Assembly (NCBI RefSeq): GCF_900129855.1
Contig: NZ_LT670819.1
Coordinates: 4,712,001-4,776,000, forward strand
Direction: 5' to 3'
Source of the DNA: Streptomyces sp. 3214.6
GTDB taxonomy: Bacteria; Actinomycetota; Actinomycetes; Streptomycetales; Streptomycetaceae
DNA length: 64,000 bases
Part shown: piece after piece, positions 48,836 through 56,784 of the stretch
Position numbering within the stretch: position 1 is the stretch's first letter
How the letters are laid out: every line of letters begins with the position of its first letter
Made by a program: the position numbers and the translations under genes
The notes under the pieces: generated by a model
What the model was told of the DNA's origin: nothing
The model's database searches: none
Seen by the model: only the letters and a program-made list of their open reading frames with translations

Positions 48836-50040
48836 TGACCGCGGACGACGAGACGGTCTTCTGCCCGTTCGACTTCAGCGAAGCACTGGAGTTCGACCCC
48901 GCGCTCGCGGACCTGATGCGGCGCGACGCTCCCGCACGGATCCGGCTTCCCTACGGTGACGGGGACGCCTGGCTGGTCACCGGCTTCGACGCGGTCAAGC
49001 GGGTGACCACCGACCACCGGCTCAGCCGGGCCGCCATCATGGGCCACGACTACCCGCGGCTGACGCCGGAGCCCATCGTGTCGGCCGAATCGATCAACGT
49101 GATGGACCCGCCGCACAGCAGCCGCGTCCGCCGGCTGGCCTCGCAGGCCTTCACCCAGCAGCAGGTCGACGGGATGCGGAGCCGGATCACCCGGCTCGCG
49201 GACGCCCTGCTGGACGAGATGGAACAGGAGGGCTCGCCGGCGAACCTGGTCCAGCACCTCTCCGACCCGCTTCCGCAGCACACCATCCTGGACCTCCTCG
49301 GCGTCGAACGCGCGGAATGGCCGCGGATGCAGGAGTCCGTGCGCCGGCTGCTCGTCGTCGGCGCGGACAGCAAGGAGGCCGCGGCGAGCGCCAAGGCCGA
49401 CCTGACGGCGTACTTCGCCAAGCTCGTCGAGCAGCGCCGGAACTCACCCGGCGAGGACCTCATCAGCGCGATGGCCGCGGCGCGGGACGGCGACGACCAG
49501 CTCGACGACAGGGAACTGGCGGTCATGGCGCTGACGCTGACACTCAGCGGCCAGGACACGGCGACGTGCCAGATCAGCGACATCGCGTACCTGCTTCTGA
49601 CACGTCCCGAGCTGATGGAGCACCTCAGGCGCCGGCCGGAGACCCTGACCGACGTCCTGCAGGAGATGCTCCGCCACATCCCGTTCCGCAAGGGGGTCGG
49701 TATCCCCCGGGTGGCGCTCGAGGACTTCGAGCTGGACGGCGTACGGATCCGGGCGGGCGACTTCGTCCACGTGTCGTACCTGACGGCGAACCGTGACCCG
49801 GAGCGCTTCGCGGACTCGCACGTCCTCGACCCCGAGCGGCCGTACCAGCCGCACATGACCTTCGGCTGGGGCGGACACCGGTGCATCGCGGTGCCTTTGG
49901 CCATGGCGGAGCTGGAAGTGGCGGTCGGTCGCCTCTTGGAGCGCTTCCCCGGGCTGCGGCTTGCGGTGCCGCCGGAGGAAGTGCGGTGGGACACGGAGAC
50001 GATCCGGCGGTTTCCGCTGGAGTTGCCAGTGGCTTGGTAG
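48835..50040 (+). CDS. Cytochrome P450
   Basis: Protein of 401 residues. I-helix oxygen-binding motif LTLSGQDTATC, K-helix ExxR in EMLRHIP, and heme-thiolate loop FGWGGHRCIAVPLA with Cys350. The N-terminus contains INVMDPPHSSRVRRLASQAFTQQQVDGM, typical of soluble bacterial CYP. Class I enzyme needing ferredoxin and reductase, neither encoded here. Translationally coupled to a DUF1259 protein (TGATG), so the two gene products probably serve one pathway. One is predicted exported and the other cytoplasmic, which makes the pairing odd. Substrate unknown. Confidence 0.93.
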   Translation: MTADDETVFCPFDFSEALEFDPALADLMRRDAPARIRLPYGDGDAWLVTGFDAVKRVTTDHRLSRAAIMGHDYPRLTPEPIVSAESINVMDPPHSSRVRRLASQAFTQQQVDGMRSRITRLADALLDEMEQEGSPANLVQHLSDPLPQHTILDLLGVERAEWPRMQESVRRLLVVGADSKEAAASAKADLTAYFAKLVEQRRNSPGEDLISAMAAARDGDDQLDDRELAVMALTLTLSGQDTATCQISDIAYLLLTRPELMEHLRRRPETLTDVLQEMLRHIPFRKGVGIPRVALEDFELDGVRIRAGDFVHVSYLTANRDPERFADSHVLDPERPYQPHMTFGWGGHRCIAVPLAMAELEVAVGRLLERFPGLRLAVPPEEVRWDTETIRRFPLELPVAW

Positions 50041-50061
50041 GCGACGACGGCATCCCGTCCG

Positions 50062-50829
50062 CTACTGGCGGTGGCGGCGGGATGCCTGCCGGGGTGGCAG
50101 AGTCAAGGTGATCTGTCGGATGAGTTGCTGAAAGCAGGCCAGGGACGCGAGGGCGGGCAGGGCGGCTCCGGCGATACCGGTGAAGGTCCGGTCGGCCTGA
50201 GCTACACACAGCATGATGGCGACGGACGAAAACAGCACGACGATGAACCATGAGTGCAGGGCTCGGCGCCGATGCAGGGCAGTGCGGAGGATGGAGAGAG
50301 ACGCCACCATCCAGGGGCCGTACACGAGAAGAGGCCACTGATGGATCATTCCGCTCTTCGTACCGGACGAAATGTTCTGCAGAGGCGCGTATGCCGCCAT
50401 ACCGCCGAATACGCTGACCATCGCCACGATGACGGCGACGAATGCGACGATCACGAAACTGCCGGTCTGTAGCCACTTGAGCCGGATTTTTCCGGCTCGA
50501 GTCTTCCGATGCCCGACAGCTGAGCGCCGGATGGGCGGAAGCTGGGCGGTGATCTGCGCCAGGTTCTCCATCGGGCCGGTGAACTGGGCGCCGGCCGGAG
50601 GCTCGCCGCGAGGCGGCGGCACTGCGGCCGGCTGTTCCGCCGGGGCCGCCTCCTGTAGGAGATAGGCGAGTTCCTCGACCGGGTCCCAGCCCGAGACGGC
50701 GGGTCCCAGGGGAGCCCCTGTGTCGAGGGGATCGACAGGACTGCCGTGCCAGTCGGCATCCGACCCGTACAGGGTGGCGTCGGGATGCCATTCACGAACA
50801 AAAGAGGGGTCCATATAGTCGTGATTCAT
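50062..50829 (-). CDS. DUF2637-family membrane protein (SpdB-like)
   Basis: Protein of 255 residues. A Pro/Ala/Glu-rich cytoplasmic N-terminus (1-115) is followed by four membrane helices (FVIVAFVAVIVAMVSVFGGMAAYA, LLVYGPWMVASLSILRTAL, HSWFIVVLFSSVAIMLCVAQ, IAGAALPALASLACFQQLI). This is the DUF2637 layout. These proteins occur mostly on actinomycete plasmids and AICEs with spreading genes. It is 15 bp downstream of a small gene on the same strand. No replication or TraB gene is present in the window, so this may be a chromosomally settled pair. Confidence 0.8.
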   Translation of the reverse strand: MNHDYMDPSFVREWHPDATLYGSDADWHGSPVDPLDTGAPLGPAVSGWDPVEELAYLLQEAAPAEQPAAVPPPRGEPPAGAQFTGPMENLAQITAQLPPIRRSAVGHRKTRAGKIRLKWLQTGSFVIVAFVAVIVAMVSVFGGMAAYAPLQNISSGTKSGMIHQWPLLVYGPWMVASLSILRTALHRRRALHSWFIVVLFSSVAIMLCVAQADRTFTGIAGAALPALASLACFQQLIRQITLTLPPRQASRRHRQ

Positions 50830-50844
50830 GGAAACCCCCTCCCG

Positions 50845-51129
50845 TCACGCACAGTCCGCGTGACAGCCGGACTTTTCCTGGTCGTTCCAGCGCTGGTTGA
50901 GTTCCTTCTGAGCCGCCTCCAGGAGTGCGAGGAAATCGCGCAGCAGGGATTCGGTGACCTGGGGTTCGACCCGTGTTCGGTCCTCGCGCAAGGCGCCACA
51001 CGACTCAAGCACAGAGTGTGACGGACCGGTCACGTAAGTGTATTTCCTCACTTCCACCTCCCCGGTCGCAGGCAGTTTGCTCTTCCCCGTGTCGCGCTGA
51101 GGCAAGCCATAGGGCCTAGCTTTCGTCAT
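50845..51129 (-). CDS. Small hypothetical protein upstream of DUF2637
   Basis: Protein of 94 residues: TKARPYGLPQRDTGKSKLPATG...VRKYTYVTGPSHSVLESCGALRED...ESLLRDFLALLEAAQKELNQRWNDQEKSGCHADCA. The C-terminal helix is amphipathic and ends in a Cys pair. I recognise no family. ATG overlaps the stop of a 33-codon frame upstream (ATGA), so translation is probably coupled, and the DUF2637 gene follows after 15 bp. Confidence 0.65.
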   Translation of the reverse strand: MTKARPYGLPQRDTGKSKLPATGEVEVRKYTYVTGPSHSVLESCGALREDRTRVEPQVTESLLRDFLALLEAAQKELNQRWNDQEKSGCHADCA

Positions 51130-51227
51130 ATCCCGCTAACGCTGCGCCCTCTCCTCCAGATGCGCGGCAAATGAGTGACACCGGTGTGGGGGAAATGTTG
51201 GGGAGAACGTTTATTAATTAATGCCAT
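51126..51227 (-). CDS. 33-residue basic leader ORF
   Basis: ATG 51227 to TGA 51126: MALINKRSPQHFPH, then TGVTHLPRIWRRGRSVSG. The stop overlaps the start of the 50845 gene in ATGA. A weak ribosome site (GAGGCG) precedes it. The basic composition and coupling suggest a real small ORF, though it is too short to be sure. Confidence 0.45.
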   Translation of the reverse strand: MALINKRSPQHFPHTGVTHLPRIWRRGRSVSGI

Positions 51228-51535
51228 TGACGCCTCACCCCGCACGTTATGAGTCGAGTAGTTTTTCTTCTCAAATCCTCTTGAACGATGCACCAAGTCA
51301 CCCTCCGGCGGCCTCCCGCGCCGGTTCCCCGTTCCGCCCGGCGTCCCGAGCGGGAGGCATTTCCCCAGGTCAGAGGCGGTTTTCGCGTTCCAGCGTCCCG
51401 AAAATCTCGATGGAATGGCGGATGGGACGGATCGTGGCACAGGCTCGGGCCATCCAAGCAGGGCGCCTCGCCGGACACGGTGCTCGTCCCTGCTGGAAGA
51501 TCACTTTCCTTCCGTACAGAGAAAGCAGTCCAGCC
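51228..51535. other. Divergent intergenic region
   Basis: Promoters for the small-gene/DUF2637 operon (AT-rich TTTATTAATTAATGCC near 51212) and for the DUF4232 gene should lie here. No other gene seen. Confidence 0.4.
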
Positions 51536-52084
51536 ATGCGTATCGCCACCCGTTTCGCCTCCCGTGCGGCCGCCTCTTCCATGGTCGTCGCCGCCGCCCT
51601 CGCGGTCGTCGGATTCCAGGCCGCCGGGCAGGCCGCCTCCGCCGCCACCACGAAGGCGTCCTCCGTCGTCACCTGCACCACGGCGAACACCGCGCTGACC
51701 GTCACCAAGGCGGCCCGTCCGATCAACCACCTGCTGCTCAAGGCCACCAACACCGGCGCCAAGCCCTGCTACGCCTACAGCGCCCCGTTCCTGCGGGCCG
51801 GCGCCGACGCGCAGGCTCCGCTGGCGTGGGCCGACGAGACCATCCCGCAGTCCGTGCTGGTGCTCGAGCCCGGTCAGTCCGCCTACGCCGGCATCACGAC
51901 GTCCTCCCCCGACGGCGAAGGCGGCGCCGTCGAGAAGACGCTGGGCGTGGTCTTCGTCGACAGGAACGGCAACTCGATCAACAAGGAGAAGACCCTGAAG
52001 CTGCCGAACGGCGGCGTCTTCTTCAACAGCGTCGCCACCGTCACCTACTGGCAGGACAACGCGGCGGACGCCCTGTCCTGGTAG
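51536..52084 (+). CDS. Secreted DUF4232 protein
   Basis: Protein of 182 residues from ATG 51536. Sec signal (SRAAASSMVVAAALAVVGFQAAGQAASA), then one DUF4232 beta-sandwich: VVTCTTANTALTVTKAARPINHLLLKATNTGAKPCYAYSAPFLRAG ... SVLVLEPGQSAYAGITTSSPDGEG ... TLGVVFVDRN. The two Cys (VTCTT and KPCYA) probably form a disulfide. Streptomyces secretes many such proteins of unknown role; some are lipoproteins, this one lacks a lipobox. Confidence 0.88.
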   Translation: MRIATRFASRAAASSMVVAAALAVVGFQAAGQAASAATTKASSVVTCTTANTALTVTKAARPINHLLLKATNTGAKPCYAYSAPFLRAGADAQAPLAWADETIPQSVLVLEPGQSAYAGITTSSPDGEGGAVEKTLGVVFVDRNGNSINKEKTLKLPNGGVFFNSVATVTYWQDNAADALSW

Positions 52085-52107
52085 CAGCGGATCGCCGACG
52101 GACCTCG

Positions 52108-52146
52108 CCCCTCTGAGGGCTCACGGGCTCACGGGCTCAGAGGGGG
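52108..52146. terminator. Hairpin with internal GGCTCAC repeats
   Basis: CCCCTCTGAG and CTCAGAGGGG arms enclosing GGCTCACGGGCTCACGGG, between the DUF4232 gene and the convergent remnant or IS end. Confidence 0.6.
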
Positions 52147-52250
52147 AGGACTGCGGGGAACACGCCGTGGCCCACGTCGGGTTCGGTGAGGGCGAGCCAG
52201 CCGTGGCCGCGTACACGGGTGGCGGGGCCGACCTGGCCCGGGTCGATGGG
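52130..52250 (-). pseudogene. C-terminal remnant of an unrecognised gene
   Basis: The minus frame reads DPGQVGPATRVRGHGWLAL then TEPDVGHGVFPAVLPL and a stop, which looks like real protein. Upstream it is cut by the IS605-like sequence beginning at 52256, paralleling the truncated antitoxin at the first IS605-like copy. Family unknown. Confidence 0.4.
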
Positions 52251-52255
52251 CGGCA

Positions 52256-52412
52256 TCGGCCTGCGGAGCGCCGGTGAGACCAGAACTCGTTCTGGCACAG
52301 CGCGAAGAAACAGGAAGCCACGGATTCTCCACCGGAAACCGTGCCGCGTAGCGGCACAGCCAACGGTAGAGAAGGCCAGAATCCTCGCCCTTCAGGGCGA
52401 GGAGCATGTCAA
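52256..52412 (+). ncRNA. IS605-like right end / omega-RNA-like sequence, copy 2
   Basis: Counterpart of 7577-7734. Hairpins: CCAGAACTCGTTCTGG, GTGCCGCGTAGCGGCAC and the terminal CCTCGCCCT-TC-AGGGCGAGG followed by AGCATGTCAA. Relative to copy 1 the terminal stem changes GG to CC on one strand and CC to GG on the other, keeping all pairs. No tnpB. The end lies directly next to the stop codon of the PAP2 gene, read antisense. The structure conservation supports an RNA or a stem needed for transposition. Confidence 0.65.
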
Positions 52413-53771
52413 TCACACCGGTTCGGGTTGGGGTTCCGGTTGCCGCGCGAGGGCGGTCCTCGGTTCCCACGCCGTCGTGGTCCGTACATAGGCATAGACC
52501 ACCGAGGCCATCGCCAGCAGCAGAAGGGGACCGTAGACCCAGGGCCGGCCGGCCAGCTGCAACGGCAGATAGCGGTACGACAGCAGGAGCGCGGTGAAGA
52601 CCGTCGTGCCGTACGCGACCAGCCGGATCCCCGAGCGTTCCCAGCCGCGGTCGTACGTGCGCAGCGCTGCCTCGATCGTGAGCGCGAACACCACACCGGC
52701 GAGGAGGTCCGCGCCGTAGTGGTAGCCGAATCCCAGCGTCGCGGTCAGCGTGGCGATCAGCCAGAACGCGCCGGCGAAGCGCAGCGCCCTCGGGCCCTTC
52801 CGGGAATGGACGAAGATCGTGACAGCCCATGCCGTGTGCAGGCTGGGCATGCAGTTGCGTGGGGTGACCCCGTCGAACGGCATGGAGTGCGGTGCGGTGA
52901 GCGGCGCCGCCGTGTCCGGCCACAGATCGGCCGCCGCCCACTGCACGGAGGAGTGCGATTCCGTCCACAGGCTGATCGCCGCCCAGTGCTGGGTGCCGTC
53001 GCCGAAGGCGAAGATCGGGCCGACCACCGGGAAGATCATGTAGAAGGCCGGTCCGAGGAGCCCGATCGCCAGGAAGGTGCGCACCAGGTGGTGGGTCGGG
53101 AAGCGGCGCTCGACCGCCACGTTGCGCAGTTGGTACAGCGCGACGACGACCGCGGCGACGGGAAGCTGGCCGTAGACGAAGTCGAGGATGTTGAAGCCGG
53201 TCGCGCCGGTGGCCGTGACGATCCGGCCCATCAGCCACGACGGGTTGCCGAGCGCGTGATCGGCGGCCGCCACGTACTGGTCGAGCACCATGGGGCGGGT
53301 CTTCGAGGTGATGAGCAGCCAGGTGTCCCCGGTCTTGCGGCCGGTCATCAGCAGCAGACCCAGCCCGGCGCCCTTCAGCAGCAGTGCCCGTTCACGGCCG
53401 GTGCGGCGCGTGACGGCGAAGACCGCACAGCCGAGAGTCACCCACAGTGCCCCGTTGCCGAAGGGGTGGCCCTCGGTCACCTTGATGTCGGCCGCCCACC
53501 GGACCACCACGAAGACCAGGTCGATGCCGATCGCGGCGCCGATCGCGATGAGGCGCTGCCGCCAGGTGAACACCACCAGCATCAACGCCATGCTGGCGTA
53601 CAGCAGACCGCCCGACTTGGGCGGGAACACCACCTCGCGCACCTGACTGGTGATCGGCCCGCGCACGCCGTAGTGGCGCGCGACGATCTCCAGCGCGAGG
53701 AGGAATCCGAGGCCCACCACGCCCACCGCGGTCCCCAGTATCACCCGTGGCTCACGCCACGCGGAGACCAT
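52413..53771 (-). CDS. PAP2-superfamily phosphatase (AUR1/IPC-synthase-like)
   Basis: Protein of 452 residues from ATG 53771 (a TTG at 53819 would add 16 residues). About ten membrane helices. The late phosphatase motifs are NCMPSLHTAWAVTIF and GYHYGADLLAGVVFAL, matching the second and third PAP2 signatures with catalytic His residues. The first half has extra helices as in fungal/actinobacterial inositol-phosphotransferase-like proteins. It acts on lipid phosphates or polyprenyl phosphates at the membrane. The stop codon is immediately followed by an IS605-like stem-loop, which may serve as its transcript end. Confidence 0.9.
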   Translation of the reverse strand: MVSAWREPRVILGTAVGVVGLGFLLALEIVARHYGVRGPITSQVREVVFPPKSGGLLYASMALMLVVFTWRQRLIAIGAAIGIDLVFVVVRWAADIKVTEGHPFGNGALWVTLGCAVFAVTRRTGRERALLLKGAGLGLLLMTGRKTGDTWLLITSKTRPMVLDQYVAAADHALGNPSWLMGRIVTATGATGFNILDFVYGQLPVAAVVVALYQLRNVAVERRFPTHHLVRTFLAIGLLGPAFYMIFPVVGPIFAFGDGTQHWAAISLWTESHSSVQWAAADLWPDTAAPLTAPHSMPFDGVTPRNCMPSLHTAWAVTIFVHSRKGPRALRFAGAFWLIATLTATLGFGYHYGADLLAGVVFALTIEAALRTYDRGWERSGIRLVAYGTTVFTALLLSYRYLPLQLAGRPWVYGPLLLLAMASVVYAYVRTTTAWEPRTALARQPEPQPEPV

Positions 53772-53978
53772 GATTCTGCTCTTTATTCGCGAAAACAACC
53801 GCGGTGATATAGATATCAATTAATTGACCATTTTGTGAGAATTCAGCTGACCAGATCGCTATCGCGTCAGATGGCATGGCTTTCTGGTGAGGGACGGGCG
53901 GGGGTGTTCGTCGCAAGGTCGAACATGCTATCGGCAGTCGAGCCGTGCCCGTAAGGACGGGAAACAACGATCATCGGT

Positions 53979-55436
53979 TCACTGCGCGCGACCGCGGGCG
54001 ACCGTCAGCGGGGCGGGGCGGTAGGGGACATATGCCGCGCCGTCCAGGTCGAGGGCGGTGGCGGCGCGCTGGAGCGCGGCCGGGCTCGCGGCGTCGTCCC
54101 AGCGCCCTGTGGTGACCCGGTGTTCCAGGGCGTGCAGGGCGGCCACCGTCTCGGCGGTGGTGAAGGTGCAGTGGCCCTGTCGTTCGACGTACGCCTGGCG
54201 CAGCAGCGCCCCGTCGCCGGAGGCTCGCACGCGGGTGGCGAAGCGGTGCTCCTGTTCCACGGGAACCAGGTTGTCGGCGGTGGTGTGGATGTCGAGCAAC
54301 GGCACGTCCAGGCCCTGGCCCGCGGAGGAATTCCGCCGGGCGGCGCTGACGGCGGCGGGGTCGGCGGTGATCGTGGCGCCCTCGGTCAGTGTGCGCAGGT
54401 CGCCGCGCAGGTCGAGGCCGGCCGCCCGGTAGAGGGCGCGAACCCGGGGTGCGTGCGCGGAACCGGCGAGCAGGTCGGCGTAGTCGACGCCCCGGTTCCA
54501 GGAGTTGTTGCCGCCGACGGACTGCTCGACGGCGTACCGGCCGCCCTCCACGAACGTCAGGATGCCCTGCGCGAACCACGCGTACTGCTGCTCCTGCTGA
54601 CCCGCCCAGTCGGTCGCGGCGGGCCGGGCCTGGCCGGGCGCCCAGGCGGGCAGGTTGAGGAAGGCGGCGGCCAGGGCGATCCTGGCCCGGCCCTGCGGGC
54701 TGCTCTGGGCGGCGGTGACCGCCTTGGTGAGCAGGTCGGCGGTGGCGGAGGCCTCGGCGGCGGTGCCGAACCGCACCAGTTTCACGTCCTGGCCGGGCAG
54801 CAGCAGGCGGGCGATCGCGTACTCGGCGTCGAGCTGGTAGTTGTCGAGGTCGGTGGCGCCCGCGACCAGGCCGCACTGGCCGAGCGCGCCGTCGATGCGC
54901 CCGCCGCCGTCCCGGGCGATCTGCGCGTTGACGAGTCCGCCCATGGACTGGCCCATGGCCAGCGTGCGCCGCGGCTTGCCGATCTTCGCGGCGACGGCGT
55001 CGAGCGTGGCGAACTGGTCCCGCTCGGCGCTGTTCAGGGCCCACATCGAGCCGTTGGGGTCGTACGACGACCCGGCCATCGCATAGCCCTCGGCGAGCAG
55101 CGCGGTGCGTACGGCGTCGGTGGGGGCGTTCCTGGCGACGGTGGGGCCGAAGCCGTGGCTGAACAGCAGCAGGGTGCCGTTCCACTGCTCGGGGACGTCC
55201 GCGATCCAGGTGGCGCCGTCGGCGAGGGTGCCGGTGAGGTGGCCGTCGACCGAGGAGTCCGCGTGGGCGGCGACCTGCGCCGGGAGCGCGGTGAGCACGG
55301 CGGACGCCAGCGTGGTCAGGGCGGCCAGGGCGATGCGCAGACGGGGGCGGGTGCGGGTGCGGGGCGATCCGGGCGTGTGGGGGGTGCTGGGAGTGTGGGG
55401 GGTGCCGGGGCTGCGGAGGCGGATGCTGGCGGGCAT
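53979..55436 (-). CDS. Secreted alpha/beta hydrolase
   Basis: Protein of 485 residues from ATG 55436 (GAGGAG upstream). A repeat-rich N-terminus (GTPHTPSTPHTPGSPRT) precedes the signal helix IALAALTTLASAVLTALPAQVAA. Hydrolase core: VPEQWNGTLLLFSHGFG, nucleophile elbow MGQSMGG (Ser164), an aspartate in IHTTADNLVPVEQE and a histidine in ERQGHCTFT. The middle has a lid domain of about 150 residues. Substrate is not clear: the layout suits esterases acting on phenolic or lipid esters. Single gene, divergent from the alcohol dehydrogenase. Confidence 0.85.
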   Translation of the reverse strand: MPASIRLRSPGTPHTPSTPHTPGSPRTRTRPRLRIALAALTTLASAVLTALPAQVAAHADSSVDGHLTGTLADGATWIADVPEQWNGTLLLFSHGFGPTVARNAPTDAVRTALLAEGYAMAGSSYDPNGSMWALNSAERDQFATLDAVAAKIGKPRRTLAMGQSMGGLVNAQIARDGGGRIDGALGQCGLVAGATDLDNYQLDAEYAIARLLLPGQDVKLVRFGTAAEASATADLLTKAVTAAQSSPQGRARIALAAAFLNLPAWAPGQARPAATDWAGQQEQQYAWFAQGILTFVEGGRYAVEQSVGGNNSWNRGVDYADLLAGSAHAPRVRALYRAAGLDLRGDLRTLTEGATITADPAAVSAARRNSSAGQGLDVPLLDIHTTADNLVPVEQEHRFATRVRASGDGALLRQAYVERQGHCTFTTAETVAALHALEHRVTTGRWDDAASPAALQRAATALDLDGAAYVPYRPAPLTVARGRAQ

Positions 55437-55714
55437 GGGGGGCGCTCCTCGGGCGAGTGGGGGGCGGACTCGGCCCGCGGCTTGGCCGGAGCCGATGCTC
55501 AGTGCACTGAACGACGAAGACATCCAGGAACGTAGGGCTGAATTCTTGCGACCGTCAAGAGAATGCCCAACCTCAGCCCTCGGATGTTTCCTCCCCGGAG
55601 GACTTCCTCCGCTTTCCGCGCGCGTTCACGCGTGTGAGGCTCGAGGGAGAGCCGCTGTTCACGCCCCCTGGCCGCGGCCGCCAGAACCCTTCTCGCAGTG
55701 AAGGAACCACCATC

Positions 55715-56731
55715 ATGCGCGGAGCAGTCATCCACGCCCCCCGCGACGTGCGCTTCGAGACCCTGGACGACCCGACGATCAGCCGCCCCACCGACGCGAT
55801 CATCCGCACGGTCGCCACCTGTGTGTGCGGCTCGGACCTGTGGCCCTACCGCGGCGCGGAACCCATCGGCGACCCGCACCCGATGGGCCACGAATACGTC
55901 GGCATCGTCGAGGAGGTCGGCGGCGAGGTCGACAACGTCAAGCCGGGACAGTTCGTCGTCGGCTCCTTCGCCACCTCGGACAACACCTGCGCGAACTGCC
56001 GCAACGGCTGGCAGTCCAACTGCCTGCACCGCGAGTTCATGTCCACCTGCCAGGCCGACTACGTCCGCATCCCCAACGCCCACGGCACCCTCGTCGCCAC
56101 CGAGGATCACCCCTCCGGCGAACTCGTCCCCGGCCTGCTCGCCGTCTCCGACGTGATGGGCACCGGCTGGTACGCCGCCCTCGCCGCCGAGGTCAAGCCC
56201 GGCTCGACGGCCGTCGTCGTCGGCGACGGAGCGGTCGGCCTGTGCGGAGTCATCGCCGCCAAGGAACTCGGCGCCGAGCGGATCATCGTCATGTCCCGGC
56301 ACGAGCCCCGGCAGAAGCTGGCCCTGGAGTTCGGCGCCACCGACATCGTCACCGAGCGCGGCGACGACGGCATCGCCCGCGTCAAGGACCTCACCGGCGG
56401 CATCGGCGCGGACTCCGTGCTGGAGTGCGTCGGCACCGCCGAGTCCATGCGGCAGGCCCTGCACTCCACCCGGCCTGGCGGCAACGTCGGCTTCGTCGGC
56501 GTACCGCACGAGGTGGCGATCGACGGCCAGGAACTGTTCTTCTCGCACGTCGGCCTGCGCGGCGGGCCCGCGCCCGTCCGCCGCTACCTGCCCGACCTCA
56601 TCGACCGCGTCCTGTCCGGCCGGATCGAGCCGGGCAAGGTCTTCGACCTCACCCTGCCCCTGGACCAGGTCGCCGAGGGCTACAAGGCGATGGACGAACG
56701 CCGCGCCATCAAGACCCTGCTCAAGCCCTGA
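55715..56731 (+). CDS. Zinc-dependent alcohol dehydrogenase (MDR)
   Basis: Protein of 338 residues from ATG 55715 (GAAGGAACC upstream). Catalytic zinc site: CVCGSDLW Cys, GHEYVG His-Glu, and a structural-type loop DNTCANCRNGWQSNCLH. Rossmann motif VVVGDGAVGLCGVIAAKELGA, then MSRHEPRQKLALEFGATDIV, which favours NAD. Similar enzymes oxidise primary alcohols or are glutathione-independent formaldehyde/threonine dehydrogenase-like. Cytoplasmic. A terminator at 56739 follows. Confidence 0.93.
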   Translation: MRGAVIHAPRDVRFETLDDPTISRPTDAIIRTVATCVCGSDLWPYRGAEPIGDPHPMGHEYVGIVEEVGGEVDNVKPGQFVVGSFATSDNTCANCRNGWQSNCLHREFMSTCQADYVRIPNAHGTLVATEDHPSGELVPGLLAVSDVMGTGWYAALAAEVKPGSTAVVVGDGAVGLCGVIAAKELGAERIIVMSRHEPRQKLALEFGATDIVTERGDDGIARVKDLTGGIGADSVLECVGTAESMRQALHSTRPGGNVGFVGVPHEVAIDGQELFFSHVGLRGGPAPVRRYLPDLIDRVLSGRIEPGKVFDLTLPLDQVAEGYKAMDERRAIKTLLKP

Positions 56732-56738
56732 CACACCG

Positions 56739-56765
56739 AAGGCCCAGGTCGCGGACCTGGGCCCG
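56739..56765. terminator. Terminator between the dehydrogenase and the convergent exported protein
   Basis: GGCCCAGGTC / GGACCTGGGCC stem with a 2-nt loop, 8 bp after the dehydrogenase stop. It resembles the tRNA-Gly terminator at 3915. Confidence 0.75.
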
Positions 56766-56784
56766 GTCGCGGGCGTCGCTCCCG

